51,014 bases of DNA from Acidobacteriaceae bacterium (GTDB lineage Bacteria > Acidobacteriota > Terriglobia > Terriglobales > Acidobacteriaceae): positions 1 through 51,014 of the forward strand of contig DAIDLI010000020.1 of the NCBI GenBank assembly GCA_027449545.1. Reading direction: 5' to 3'. The translations under genes and the position numbers were made by a program. Position 1 is the first letter of the stretch; each line of letters opens with the position of its first letter. Shown one piece after another: positions 1-7,662 of the stretch. The notes beneath the pieces were generated by a model, which saw only the letters and a list, made by a program, of their open reading frames with translations, did not search any database and had not been told where the DNA came from.

Positions 1-570
1 CAGCCCCGTCTCCCCCGACTTCTCGGGATGAAATTGCACGCCCATCACATTGCCGCGCTCCACCGCCGAGGCAAACGGCTCGATGTAGAAGGTAGAAGCA
101 GCGGTATCGGCCGTAACCGGCGCCTTGTAGGCGTGCGTGAAGTACACAAACTCCCCAGCGCCCACCCCTGCCAGCAGCTTCGATCCCGGCCGCACCTCGA
201 GCGAGTTCCAGCCCACATGCGGCACCTTCTCCTTGCCCTCGGGAAAGCGCGTGCACTGCTCGGCAAACTGCCCCAGTCCCGGCTGCTCCGGCGCTTCCGT
301 CGAACCTGCAAACAGCCACTGCATGCCCACGCAAATCCCCAGATACGGCACGCCCCGCGCAAGGACCGCGCGGATCGCGCCGGTCATTCCGGTCTCATCC
401 AGCCGCGAGGTGGCTGCGAAGTGGCCCACGCCCGGCAGCACGATGCGCTCGGCGCTCTCGACCAGGCTGAGTTCGCCGTCGGTCACAATCGTCTCCGCGC
501 CTAGATGCCGCAGCGTCTTCAGCACCGAGGTGAGATTGCCCGCCTTGTAGTCAATGACCGTAACGCGCAC
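1..570 (-). CDS. hisH: Imidazole glycerol phosphate synthase glutaminase subunit HisH (3' end outside window)
   Basis: HisH is the glutaminase that supplies ammonia to HisF for the fifth step of histidine synthesis. The start is a GTG at 570-568, whose first base is the last base of the hisB stop codon (TAGTG), so translation is probably coupled; the reading frame stays open for 190 codons to the window edge. The N-terminus reads [12 protein letters not shown], typical of HisH. The nucleophile lies in a GICVGMQ motif (Cys about residue 80). The C-terminal GVQFHPEKSGETG block carries the catalytic His (about 181) and Glu (about 183). Full-length HisH is about 200-210 residues, so only a short C-terminal piece is missing. 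hisA and hisF would be expected next, outside the window. Confidence 0.95.
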   Translation of the reverse strand, partial: MRVTVIDYKAGNLTSVLKTLRHLGAETIVTDGELSLVESAERIVLPGVGHFAATSRLDETGMTGAIRAVLARGVPYLGICVGMQWLFAGSTEAPEQPGLGQFAEQCTRFPEGKEKVPHVGWNSLEVRPGSKLLAGVGAGEFVYFTHAYKAPVTADTAASTFYIEPFASAVERGNVMGVQFHPEKSGETGL

Positions 571-1202
571 TAGAGAAGTCCCTTCGTCGACGGCAGCATC
601 TCCCCGAGCTGCTTATCGCGCGAGCAGGCCACGCGCAGCGCCCTGGCAAACGCCTTGAAAATGGCTTCGATCTTGTGATGGTTCGAGCGCCCGTACATCG
701 TCTTCACGTGTACGTTGGCCCGCGCGCCGCGCGCAAAGCCTTCGAAGAAGTCCGTCACCAATTCGGTTTGCAAGTCGCCCACCAGCCGCGTCTTCACCTT
801 GGTGTCCACCGCAAAGGCCGCGCGCCCGCTCAGATCAATCGCGGCAATCGCCAGCGTCTCGTCCATAGGCATTAAAAAGTAGCCGGCGCGCAGAATGCCG
901 CGCTTGTCGCCGAGCGCGCGGTCGAAGGCCTCGCCCAGCGCAATGCCCACGTCCTCGACGGTGTGGTGCTGGTCCACATCGAGATCGCCGGTGCACTTCA
1001 ACTCCAGGTTGAAGGCCCCGTGCCGCGTGAACAGCTCCAGCATGTGATCGAAGAAGCGGATGCCGGTGGAGACCTTGTACTGGCCCTTGCCCTCGATGGT
1101 CAGCTTGATCGCGATCTGCGTCTCTGTGGTGTTGCGCTCAAAGCTCGCGCTGCGTCCCTTGGGACCGGCAGATCGAACCGCTGATTTCGTCTTCACAGGC
1201 AT
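570..1202 (-). CDS. hisB: Imidazoleglycerol-phosphate dehydratase HisB (monofunctional)
   Basis: HisB dehydrates imidazole glycerol phosphate to imidazole acetol phosphate. The 210-residue protein is the single-function form without the phosphatase domain found in enterobacteria. The diagnostic metal-binding blocks are present: [13 protein letters not shown] (about 50-62), DQHHTVED (77-84) and NHHKIEA (174-180). About 18 residues of Lys/Ser-rich sequence precede the conserved SFERNTTET start of the fold. It starts at an ATG and overlaps the hisH start by one base. Upstream, 258 bases containing three tandem hairpin repeats separate it from hisC, so expression of hisB and hisH may differ from that of the promoter-proximal genes; this last point is inference. 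Confidence 0.97.
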   Translation of the reverse strand: MPVKTKSAVRSAGPKGRSASFERNTTETQIAIKLTIEGKGQYKVSTGIRFFDHMLELFTRHGAFNLELKCTGDLDVDQHHTVEDVGIALGEAFDRALGDKRGILRAGYFLMPMDETLAIAAIDLSGRAAFAVDTKVKTRLVGDLQTELVTDFFEGFARGARANVHVKTMYGRSNHHKIEAIFKAFARALRVACSRDKQLGEMLPSTKGLL

Positions 1203-1242
1203 TCTCTGGTCCTCGTTCCTCTGAATCTCGCTTCAACCCTGG

Positions 1243-1455
1243 GGTGCCCCAGGTCTCGACTTTGAGACATGGGAAACCTCGAACTCCGGGGCGCGCAAGC
1301 GCCGCCTGCCGCACCGCAGGTGCCGGGTGCCCCAGGTCTCGACTTTGAGACCTGGGAAACCTCGAACTCCTGGGCGCGCAACCGCCGTCTGCCGCACCGC
1401 AGGTGCCGGGTGCCCCAGGTCTCGATTTTGAGACCTGGGAAACCCCAGCTTTCAT
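1243..1455. repeat. Three tandem 83-bp hairpin repeats between hisC and hisB
   Basis: Three copies of a palindrome, CCCAGGTCTC - six bases - GAGACCTGGG, start at 1248, 1331 and 1414, an exact 83-bp period. Copy 1 has one mismatch in the right arm (GAGACATGGG). Copies 2 and 3 are perfect 10-bp stems with loops gactttt-like of six bases. Each hairpin is preceded by GGTGCCCC/GGTGCC, and the spacer contains GCGCGC and a CTGCCGCACCGCAGG mini-palindrome. The repeats fill the 258-base hisC-hisB gap and would be transcribed within the his mRNA. They look like a REP/BIME-type element. Related copies occur at 11462, 17647 and 20221. Confidence 0.9.
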
Positions 1456-1460
1456 GCTCC

Positions 1461-2537
1461 TCACTGCAGTGCAGCCATCGTTTCCTTCAGCGCGGCAATC
1501 GCAGCGCCCATCTGTTCGCGGGTACCGATGGTGACCCGCACCCGCCCCTCGCATCCCGGATCGTTGGAGCGATCGCGCACCAGCACGCCCGCCGTCCGCA
1601 TCCGCTGCACGAATTCGCGGTGCTTGGCTCCGATATCCACCAGAATAAAATTGGCGCGGCTCGGCCAGCGCTTCACTTCCAGCTTATCGAGCGCCGCTTC
1701 CAATTCGGCGCGCGCCGCCAGCACCTCGCTCACATACCAGTCGAGATACGCGGTGTCGTTCAGCGCCGGTGGCAGGCAGGCCAGCGCCAGCGAGTTCACG
1801 CTGTACGGCGAAAGCACGCGCCGCACCCAGCGCATCAGCTCCACAGGCCCGGCCAGCAGTCCCAGGCGCAGTCCGGCAAGCCCGTAGGCCTTCGAGAAGG
1901 TGCGCGCCACCATCAGGTTGGGCACCTGCCCGATCAGGTCCATCACCGTCTCGCCATAAAAGTGAAAATAGGCTTCGTCGACCAGCAGCACGGCTTGCGG
2001 CGCGCGGCGGGCAATCTCCAGCAACTGCGCGCGCGTGGCCACTGTTCCCGAAGGGCTGTTGGGGTTGGCCACCGCGATGATCTTGGTGCGCGGAGTAATC
2101 GCCGCCAGCAGCCGCTCGAAGGGAAACTCCAGATTGTCGCCGGCCAGCACCGTCACCGCCTGCGCGTCGGTCGAAGACGCATAGACTTCATACATGGTGT
2201 AGGTGGGCACCGGCAGCAGCAGCTCATCGCCAGCTTCGAGAAAAGTCTCGAAGAGCACGTGAATCGCCTCGTCCACGCCGTTGGTCAGCGCCACCTGCTC
2301 CGGCTTCAGCCCCAGGTGCGCGGCGACGATCGCTTCCACCGGCTCGCGCTCGGGATACCGCGTCAGCGAACCCGCAGAGATCTGCGCCAGCGTCTCGCTT
2401 ACTTTAGACGAACAGGCCAGCGTGTTCTCGTTGAAGTCCAGCCGCAGCGCGTCGCGGCTGCCCAGCGGCGGATGGTACTCCATCATCGCCCGCACGCGTG
2501 CCCGCGCTGCCGGCATTTGCACCGTCGTCTCAGCCAC
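1461..2537 (-). CDS. hisC: Histidinol-phosphate aminotransferase HisC
   Basis: A PLP-dependent class I/II aminotransferase that converts imidazole acetol phosphate to histidinol phosphate. The protein is 358 residues, normal for HisC. It shows DFNEN (34-38) near the N-terminus, NPNSPSG (158-164), DEAYF (187-191), and the PLP lysine in RTFSKAYGLAGLRLG (Lys216). The start is GTG at 2537-2535 with a strong GGAGGAG just upstream, and it overlaps the end of hisD by 8 bases, so the two are translationally linked. It lies third from the end of the visible his operon; the following gap to hisB contains the tandem hairpins. Confidence 0.97.
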   Translation of the reverse strand: MAETTVQMPAARARVRAMMEYHPPLGSRDALRLDFNENTLACSSKVSETLAQISAGSLTRYPEREPVEAIVAAHLGLKPEQVALTNGVDEAIHVLFETFLEAGDELLLPVPTYTMYEVYASSTDAQAVTVLAGDNLEFPFERLLAAITPRTKIIAVANPNSPSGTVATRAQLLEIARRAPQAVLLVDEAYFHFYGETVMDLIGQVPNLMVARTFSKAYGLAGLRLGLLAGPVELMRWVRRVLSPYSVNSLALACLPPALNDTAYLDWYVSEVLAARAELEAALDKLEVKRWPSRANFILVDIGAKHREFVQRMRTAGVLVRDRSNDPGCEGRVRVTIGTREQMGAAIAALKETMAALQ

Positions 2538-3903
2538 GGCTCCTCCTTGGCTTTCCAGTTCTCCGGGAATTGCCTTCGGGCTTCAACCCCCGAGGAGCTC
2601 CGAACCCAAACTCGAACGAGGTCCTCTTGTCTTTTTTCGACAGGCTGTCGAGCCGCATGCGGATCGCCGCGGCGTGCCCCACCAGACCTTCCGCCTCGGC
2701 CAGCAACGCGGCCTTCGGTCCCAGCTCGCGCATGGCCGGCTCGGCGTACTCCTGCACCGTGATCAGCTTGACGAAGTCATTCACGCTGAGCCCGCCGCGC
2801 ACCCGCGCCATGCCGCCCGTAGGCAGCGTGTGGTTCGGCCCGGAGATGTAATCGCCCATCGGCTGCGCCGACCAGCGCCCCACAAAAACTGAGCCCGCAT
2901 TCGTCACCCACTCCAGGTCGGATGCCGCATCCACCGTCAGATGCTCCGGCGCAAGCCGGTTGGTGATCGCCCGCGCCTCTTCCACGCTGGCCGCGACCAT
3001 CGCCACCCCGTTCTTCTTCAGCGATTCCTTCGCAACGGCGTTCCTCTTGCTCTGCGCCTTGGCTTCTTGCAGCACCGCGCGTGCCAGCTCCGCATTCGCT
3101 GTCACAAAAATGGCCAGCGCCGCCGGATCGTGCTCCGCCTGCGCCACCAGATCCGACGCAATCTCCGCCGCGTTGCCGCGCTCGCTGGAAACCACAATCT
3201 CCGTCGGCCCGGCGATCATGTCGATAGCACAATCGAAGGCCACCAGACGCTTGGCCGCGGTCACGTACAGATTGCCAGGTCCCACGATCTTGTCCACGCG
3301 CGCTACCGTCGCCGTTCCATACGCCAGCGCCGCCACTGCATGCGCGCCGCCCAGCCGGTAGAACTCGCGAATCCCCAGCAGGTGCGCGGCCGCCAGCGTC
3401 TCCGGCGCGGGCTTCGGCGAGACCGCCACGATCCGCTGCACGCCCGCCACCTGCGCCGGCACCGCCGTCATCAGCAGCGTGGATGGCAGCGGGTGCCGTC
3501 CGCTGGGCACATAGCAACCCACCGCTTCAATGGGCCGCACCAGTTGCCCGGTCGTCAACCCCGCACACGGCGAAGAGCTCCACGATTTTGGCAGTTGCCG
3601 CTTGGCAAAGGCGCGAATCTGCTTGGCCGAGGTTTCGAGCGCGTCGCGCAGCGCGGGATGCAATGCCTTCCATGCCGACGCCATCTCTTCGGGCGATACG
3701 CGCACCGCCGCGGGTCCGCTCAGCCCGTCCAACTGCGCCGCATAGCTGAACAGCGCTTTATCGCCGCGCCGGCGCACGTCGCTTACGATGCGGCGCACCG
3801 CCGGCAGCACCGCTTCCAGCGCCGCGCCGCCGCGCTGCTCCAGTTGCGCTACAAGGTCCGCTGCCTGCTGCGCATTGCGGCCTTTGGTACGGATCAACTT
3901 CAT
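2530..3903 (-). CDS. hisD: Histidinol dehydrogenase HisD with a 30-residue C-terminal extension
   Basis: A zinc enzyme that performs the last two oxidations, L-histidinol to histidine. Expected catalytic and metal residues are present: Gln255 and His258 in VAQAEHDP, the Glu320-His321 pair in LAPEHLTV, Asp351 in GDYISGPNHT, and His410 near the end in GLVGH. The length is 457 residues. The conserved fold ends around residue 422 (AAAIRMRLDSL), after which a basic, Gly/Arg/Pro-rich tail of about 35 residues follows that is not part of usual HisD. The DNA for that tail resembles intergenic sequence, and it contains the hisC ribosome binding site. The ATG start lies 90 bases after the hisG stop, behind a double-hairpin element. 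Confidence 0.96.
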   Translation of the reverse strand: MKLIRTKGRNAQQAADLVAQLEQRGGAALEAVLPAVRRIVSDVRRRGDKALFSYAAQLDGLSGPAAVRVSPEEMASAWKALHPALRDALETSAKQIRAFAKRQLPKSWSSSPCAGLTTGQLVRPIEAVGCYVPSGRHPLPSTLLMTAVPAQVAGVQRIVAVSPKPAPETLAAAHLLGIREFYRLGGAHAVAALAYGTATVARVDKIVGPGNLYVTAAKRLVAFDCAIDMIAGPTEIVVSSERGNAAEIASDLVAQAEHDPAALAIFVTANAELARAVLQEAKAQSKRNAVAKESLKKNGVAMVAASVEEARAITNRLAPEHLTVDAASDLEWVTNAGSVFVGRWSAQPMGDYISGPNHTLPTGGMARVRGGLSVNDFVKLITVQEYAEPAMRELGPKAALLAEAEGLVGHAAAIRMRLDSLSKKDKRTSFEFGFGAPRGLKPEGNSRRTGKPRRSRG

Positions 3904-3942
3904 CGTTCTTTCCTGCCCGGAAATCTCGGTTTGAGTTGCAGC

Positions 3943-3990
3943 GCGGGTCCGCAGACCCGCACAACAGCCGATCCGGAGATCGGCGCTACC
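3943..3990 (+). repeat. Double-hairpin element between hisG and hisD
   Basis: Two perfect 7-bp stems with 4-base loops lie in tandem: GCGGGTC-cgca-GACCCGC (3943-3960) and GCCGATC-cgga-GATCGGC (3967-3984), directly followed by GCTACC. The element lies between the hisG stop (3994) and the hisD start. A second copy with the same architecture and the same GGCGCTACC end lies inside the aldehyde dehydrogenase gene at 18558-18605. It is probably a dispersed REP-like element. It lacks a U-tract, so it is unlikely to be a simple terminator, but in mRNA it could shield the hisG 3' end. Confidence 0.8.
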
Positions 3991-3993
3991 GGC

Positions 3994-4887
3994 TCAAAGC
4001 ACCACTTTGTTCAGCGGATACTCCACGATTCCGGCGCCGCCCGCCGCCTTCAGCCGCGGAATCACATCGCGCGCCACCCGCTCTTCCAGAATCGTGTTCA
4101 CCGCCACCCACTCCGAGTTGCTCAACTGCGAAACCGTCGGTGAGGTCAGCGCCGGCAGCACGTTCAGCACCGCTTCCAGATCGGCGCGCTTCACGTTCAG
4201 CATTAATCCCACCTGCGACTGCGCATCGATGGCGCCGCGCAGCATGGTCGCGATCTGGTCGATCTTCTGCTTCTTCCATTGGTCGGCAAGCGCCGCACGG
4301 CTGGCGATCAGGTGCGTCTCGCTCTCCAGCACCGTATCGATGATCTTCAGGTGGTTCGCCTTCAGCGAGCTGCCCGTCTCCGTCACCTCGACGATGGCAT
4401 CGGCCAGCATGGGCGGCTTCACCTCGGTGGCGCCCCAACTGAACTCCACCTTCACGTTCACGCCCTTCTGCGCAAAGTAGCGCTTGGTCACCTCGACCAG
4501 TTCGGTCGCAATGATCTTGCCCTCCAGGTCCTCGGCCTTCTCAAAGCCGCTGGCCTCGGGCACGGCCAGCACCCAGCGCACCTTGCGCCGGCTCTGCTTG
4601 GCGTAGGTCAGCGTGGTCACGCTCTGCACGTCCAGGCCGCTCTCCACCACCCAGTCGATGCCGGTCAGGCCCGCGTCCAGCACGCCGTGATCCACGTAGC
4701 GGGCCATCTCCTGCGCGCGGATCAGCATGCACTCCAGCTCCGCGTCGTCCACGTTGGGGAAGTAGGAACGCCCGTCGGCGTAGATGTTCCATCCCGCGCG
4801 TTTGAACAGCGCCAGCGTCGCATCCTGCAGGCTTCCTTTAGGGATCCCCAGGCGCAGCTTGTTTCCGTTTCCGTTCCCGTTACCCAC
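3994..4887 (-). CDS. hisG: ATP phosphoribosyltransferase HisG (long form)
   Basis: HisG catalyses the first committed step of histidine synthesis, joining ATP and PRPP, and is the feedback-controlled enzyme. At 297 residues it is the long, hexameric form, with the C-terminal PII-like regulatory domain from about residue 210 that binds histidine. No hisZ partner is therefore needed. The N-terminal core begins [11 protein letters not shown] and contains the PRPP loop region (TETGSSL). The start is GTG at 4887-4885, inside the last codons of hisI (8-base overlap), with GGAGGTGA upstream. Oddly, the extreme N-terminus is a (Gly-Asn) repeat ([10 protein letters not shown]) encoded by repeated GGNAAC hexamers, not seen in typical HisG. 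Confidence 0.96.
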   Translation of the reverse strand: MGNGNGNGNKLRLGIPKGSLQDATLALFKRAGWNIYADGRSYFPNVDDAELECMLIRAQEMARYVDHGVLDAGLTGIDWVVESGLDVQSVTTLTYAKQSRRKVRWVLAVPEASGFEKAEDLEGKIIATELVEVTKRYFAQKGVNVKVEFSWGATEVKPPMLADAIVEVTETGSSLKANHLKIIDTVLESETHLIASRAALADQWKKQKIDQIATMLRGAIDAQSQVGLMLNVKRADLEAVLNVLPALTSPTVSQLSNSEWVAVNTILEERVARDVIPRLKAAGGAGIVEYPLNKVVL

Positions 4888-5218
4888 GGCTCACCTCCAT
4901 TGCAACCTGCCGGGTAAAGCAGCTCACCGTACCCTCGTGGCACACCAGTCCATCGCCTTCCACCTCCACGCGGAACAGCAGCGTGTCGTTGTCGCAATCG
5001 GTCGACGCCGAGACCACGCGCAGCCGGTTGCCGCTGGTCTCGCCCTTCATCCACAGCTTCTGCCGGGTGCGGCTCCAGAAGGTGACGAAGCCCGTCTCCA
5101 GGGTCTTGGCGTAGCTGGTGGGATTCAGAAAGCCCAGCATCAGCACCTCGCCGGTCTTCGCGTCCTGCACGATCCCGGGCACCAGCCCGTCCATCTTTTC
5201 AAAGTCAATCTGTGCCAC
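4880..5218 (-). CDS. hisI: Phosphoribosyl-AMP cyclohydrolase HisI
   Basis: HisI opens the adenine ring of phosphoribosyl-AMP (third step). The 112-residue protein is the single-domain form, without the HisE pyrophosphohydrolase. The signature blocks are WMKGETSGN (56-64), DCDNDTLL (74-81, with the Mg aspartates 74, 76 and 78 and zinc Cys75) and the zinc cysteines 93 and 100 (CHEGTVSCF). I chose the GTG at 5218-5216 because it follows a GAGAGGGAGA ribosome site, gives the family N-terminus ([12 protein letters not shown]), and lies after the leader terminator. The open frame continues upstream for 58 codons, but that part reads through the attenuator. This is the first structural gene of the his operon. 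Confidence 0.95.
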   Translation of the reverse strand: MAQIDFEKMDGLVPGIVQDAKTGEVLMLGFLNPTSYAKTLETGFVTFWSRTRQKLWMKGETSGNRLRVVSASTDCDNDTLLFRVEVEGDGLVCHEGTVSCFTRQVAMEVSRG

Positions 5219-5248
5219 GGTTCTCCCTCTCGGTTGAGTTTTGCGCAT

Positions 5249-5279
5249 AAAAAACCCGCTGGCTTCGGTCGCCGGCGGG
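5249..5279 (-). terminator. his leader intrinsic terminator (attenuator)
   Basis: On the minus strand the RNA has arms CCCGCCGGC and GCCAGCGGG (one C/A mismatch in 9 bp) around a 7-base loop, followed at once by six U residues. It lies between the leader peptide stop (5311) and the hisI start (5218), so transcription that ends here never reaches the his genes. Its 5' arm is also complementary to a stretch inside the leader peptide coding region, which forms the alternative antiterminator. Confidence 0.9.
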
Positions 5280-5332
5280 CTGGGTGGTTCTTCGATCTCT
5301 CTGGCCGTTCTCAGGCCATAACATCCGCCGGC
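5271..5332 (-). promoter_or_regulatory. his antiterminator pairing
   Basis: Eight bases in the 3' part of the leader reading frame (minus-strand GCCGGCGG, plus coordinates 5325-5332) are perfectly complementary to the first arm of the terminator (CCGCCGGC, 5271-5278). If the ribosome stalls on the His run (5344-5358), the segment stays free and can sequester the terminator arm, allowing read-through. If the ribosome runs on to the stop codon it covers this segment and the terminator forms. A small TGGCC/GGCCA stem (5302-5318) lies between. The pairing is read directly from sequence; the mechanism is inferred from classical his and trp attenuation. Confidence 0.8.
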
Positions 5333-5382
5333 ATGGTGGTCCCATGATGATGGTGGTGACCGTAATGGCGGTGTATCTGCAT
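5311..5382 (-). CDS. hisL: his operon leader peptide (7 His in 23 residues)
   Basis: A 23-codon reading frame begins with ATG at 5382-5380 and ends with TGA at 5313-5311. Its translation has His at positions 4, 6 and 9-13; five of them are consecutive (HYGHHHHHG), and the rest of the peptide is MQI at the start and TTMPADVMA at the end. An in-frame TGA three codons upstream fixes the ATG. The frame lies between a sigma-70-like promoter and the his terminator, exactly where an attenuation leader peptide belongs. Its role would be to sense charged tRNA-His by ribosome stalling. It has no relation to the adjacent MFS gene. Confidence 0.92.
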   Translation of the reverse strand: MQIHRHYGHHHHHGTTMPADVMA

Positions 5383-5390
5383 CTGTTTTC

Positions 5391-5420
5391 AAGCTACGGG
5401 ATGAGCCGAGCCGCTGTCAA
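5391..5420 (-). promoter_or_regulatory. Probable sigma-70 promoter of the his operon
   Basis: On the minus strand TTGACA (5420-5415, perfect consensus) is followed after 18 bases by TAGCTT (5396-5391, three of six matches). The leader peptide ATG begins 8 bases after the -10 box, which would put the transcription start at or within a few bases of the ATG and make the leader peptide leaderless. No Shine-Dalgarno precedes that ATG, which fits. Confidence 0.6.
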
Positions 5421-5467
5421 ATCAAAATTCGGGCCGCGCGCTTTCGATCGCCTCAACAGATGCCCCG

Positions 5468-6871
5468 CTACGAGCCGGTCAGCTCCTCTCTCTTGGCTGG
5501 CGCCAGATCCGGCCGCAGCGACTTCGCCGTCAGCTCATCGGCCTGGCGCAGGTGCGGGAACAGCACCGACCAGCTTCCCGCCACCGCCAGCGCGCCCACG
5601 CCACCGATCACCGTGGCCCGCACCGCGCCCCACCACTGTGCCGTCAGTCCGCTCTCGAACTCGCCCATCTCGTTCGACGCGTTCACAAACAAGGCATGCA
5701 CCGCGCTCACCCGGCCGCGCATGGCGGGCGGCGTGGCCAGCTGCACCACCGACCCGCGAATCACCACGCTTACCATGTCGGCCGAGCCCAGCACCGCCAG
5801 CGCGCCCAGCGACAGAAACACATTCCGCGACAGCCCGAAGACCACCGTGGCCGCGCCGTACACCGCAACCGCGATGAACAGCTTGCGCCCGGCGTGCCGC
5901 TTCATCGGGAAGCGCGCCAGCGCCATCGACATGAGGACCGCGCCCACCGCCGGCGCGGCGCGCAGCATGCCCAGCCCGCGCGGTCCCTGGTGCAGAACGT
6001 CCTCGGCAAAGATCGGCATCAGCGCCGTCGCCCCGCCCAGCAGCACCACGAACAGATCCAGCGAGAAGGCTCCCAGCAGGATCTTGGCCTTGTTGACGTA
6101 CTCGAACCCCGCCAACAACACCTGAATGGAGAGGTTGCGGTGCTCCATCCGGCCCGGGCGCACGTGCAGCGAGGCCATCAGCGCCAGGAAGCACACCAAC
6201 ATGCACAGCATGAAAACATAAACGATGCCCGCGCCCTGCAATCGAGTGCCCGGGAAAAAGTGCGCCAGCGGAAAGGTAAACAGCAGCCCGCCCAGAGCCG
6301 GACCGGTGATGTTGGCCAACTGGAAGATCGCGCCGCCCCAGGTCACGGCGTTCACAAAGTGCTCCTCGGGCACCAGGTGCGGCACCAGCGCCGAACTGGC
6401 CGGCCCGGAGAAGGCCCTCCCCGTCCCCACGAAGAACAGCACCGCATAGATGGGCAGCACGTTCTGCGTCGCGCTGCGCGCCAGCATCACCAGCGTGCCG
6501 GTGCAGAACAGTTGCAGCGTGTAGCACACCATGATCACGTGACGCCGGTCGAAGCGGTCGGCCACGTGGCCGGCGGGCAGCAGGAACAGCAGCATGGGCA
6601 GAAACAGCGCCAGTCCGGTGTAACCCAGGTCGATGGCCCGGTGCGTCATGGCATACACCTGCCAGGCCACAGCCACGGCCTGCGCCTCGGCGCCCAGAAT
6701 CACCGCGCAGCGCGCCACCTGGTACAGCCGGAAGTCTCGGGAGGCAAACGCCTCCATACCGCGTCGCGGAGGCCTCGGAGAAGAAGATTCCATCTTTATC
6801 TCTAGATCAAGCAGTACGGGGGGCTCTGGTGTTGCCAAGGAGGTAAATCCCAATTGCATGCTGACGCTCAT
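5468..6871 (-). CDS. MFS transporter, EntS/MFS_3-type exporter
   Basis: A 467-residue polytopic inner-membrane protein of the major facilitator superfamily, of the MFS_3 (EntS-like, PF05977) subtype. That family exports siderophores and other small molecules. Visible features are the conserved entry motif FASRDFRLYQ, a cytoplasmic loop-2 motif GHVADRFDRRHV, and PASSALVPHLVPEEHFVNAVTWGG, which is characteristic of this subfamily; about 12 hydrophobic segments follow. The first 26 residues do not look conserved, and the ATG at 6793 (MESSSPRPPRRGMEAF) is an equally possible start. The gene ends 47 bases before the his promoter -35 region. No substrate can be assigned. Confidence 0.85.
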   Translation of the reverse strand: MSVSMQLGFTSLATPEPPVLLDLEIKMESSSPRPPRRGMEAFASRDFRLYQVARCAVILGAEAQAVAVAWQVYAMTHRAIDLGYTGLALFLPMLLFLLPAGHVADRFDRRHVIMVCYTLQLFCTGTLVMLARSATQNVLPIYAVLFFVGTGRAFSGPASSALVPHLVPEEHFVNAVTWGGAIFQLANITGPALGGLLFTFPLAHFFPGTRLQGAGIVYVFMLCMLVCFLALMASLHVRPGRMEHRNLSIQVLLAGFEYVNKAKILLGAFSLDLFVVLLGGATALMPIFAEDVLHQGPRGLGMLRAAPAVGAVLMSMALARFPMKRHAGRKLFIAVAVYGAATVVFGLSRNVFLSLGALAVLGSADMVSVVIRGSVVQLATPPAMRGRVSAVHALFVNASNEMGEFESGLTAQWWGAVRATVIGGVGALAVAGSWSVLFPHLRQADELTAKSLRPDLAPAKREELTGS

Positions 6872-7202
6872 CTTTTCGCGAGCTGTTCCGGCGCGCCGTC
6901 CGGGGCCCTACGGCCGGCCTGAGCCACTGAGGGGAAGACTTCCGCCAGAGCCGGTGAAGATCAGGATACCCGTTTCGAATCAGCTTGCTTCTTTAGACGA
7001 GTGTGCAATCAGGAAAGACCGCGGATGCGCGCAACCACGTACTCGCGGATGAGACGGACAGTCTCGATGGCCTCCATCCTGTCTACTTTCGAGCCTGCTG
7101 AAAGATCCCTGCGGAGCAGGTCTTGTGTCAGGGCACGACTTCAGTCGTGCCGCTAACGTCACCGAATGATCGGGGCTTTAGCCCCTGAGGGATGTCCTTC
7201 TT
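6872..7202. other. Gene-free stretch with hairpin repeats
   Basis: No convincing gene is seen in these 331 bases; the only open frame (60 codons, minus) has no family signature. The segment holds the two-hairpin repeat listed at 7132-7185 and presumably the promoter of the upstream MFS gene. Confidence 0.6.
7132..7185. repeat. Intergenic two-hairpin repeat
   Basis: GGCACGAC-ttca-GTCGTGCC (7132-7151, perfect 8-bp stem) is followed by GGGGC-ttta-GCCCC (7172-7185) and then TGAGGGATGTCCTT. The whole block resembles a dispersed element that I recall as common between genes in Terriglobia genomes; that identification is from memory and not tested here. It lies directly downstream of the small DUF7684-like gene and could serve as its 3' end. 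Confidence 0.65.
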
Positions 7203-7658
7203 TCACCCTTCCCGCAGCAACTGCTCTAGCCGTTTGCCCCAATTGCGATTCCCGATAGTTACCGCATACCGGGCCATATCTCCAAGCATTCTCTCGTCGC
7301 CCGGTAGCGCCAGATCCGAGAAAAACCAGAATGCCTTCTCCAGTGTGTCCTTGGCGTGCCAAGTTGTCATGATGACATAGCCTTCGCTTCCCGGCACCCT
7401 CATCCTCTCGATATCGCAGCGGTCCACTGCGTCATGAACCTCTTCGCAACGATCTCCCCAGGCACAGAAATAAACAAGCCCCCGGTTGACGAGTGGCCTC
7501 AGTCTCTCCTCTAAATCTCCCTCCGGCAGACTTGGAGCGTCCCAAGCCAGCAGCAGAGTGAAGTAACGGGTCGCGGCGGGGAGCCGGAGCGCCAGATCCT
7601 CAATCGAGTCGAAGAAGAGGACTTGAATCCCTGGGATGGGAGCCTGGTCCCCCCGCAT
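7203..7658 (-). CDS. Small soluble protein resembling DUF7684
   Basis: A 151-residue acidic protein with no signal or membrane segment. It contains TLLLAWDAPSLPE, a CAWGDRCEEVHD segment and VIMTTWHAKDTLEKAFWFF, an arrangement that resembles the DUF7684 family of unknown function; I rate that assignment as moderate. The start ATG lies 4 bases after the glycosyltransferase stop, so the two are likely co-transcribed, although no clear ribosome site is visible. No catalytic role can be stated. Confidence 0.65.
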   Translation of the reverse strand: MRGDQAPIPGIQVLFFDSIEDLALRLPAATRYFTLLLAWDAPSLPEGDLEERLRPLVNRGLVYFCAWGDRCEEVHDAVDRCDIERMRVPGSEGYVIMTTWHAKDTLEKAFWFFSDLALPGDERMLGDMARYAVTIGNRNWGKRLEQLLREG

Positions 7659-7662
7659 GGCT

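Noticed and set aside
1243..1455. Tandem repeats as a possible CRISPR array
   Set aside because: The unit is 83 bp including its spacer, and the spacers are themselves repeated, not unique; no cas gene is nearby.
5219..5392. A 58-codon N-terminal extension of HisI
   Set aside because: It is open in frame but reads straight through the leader peptide region and the terminator; the GTG at 5218 has a proper ribosome site and gives the family N-terminus.
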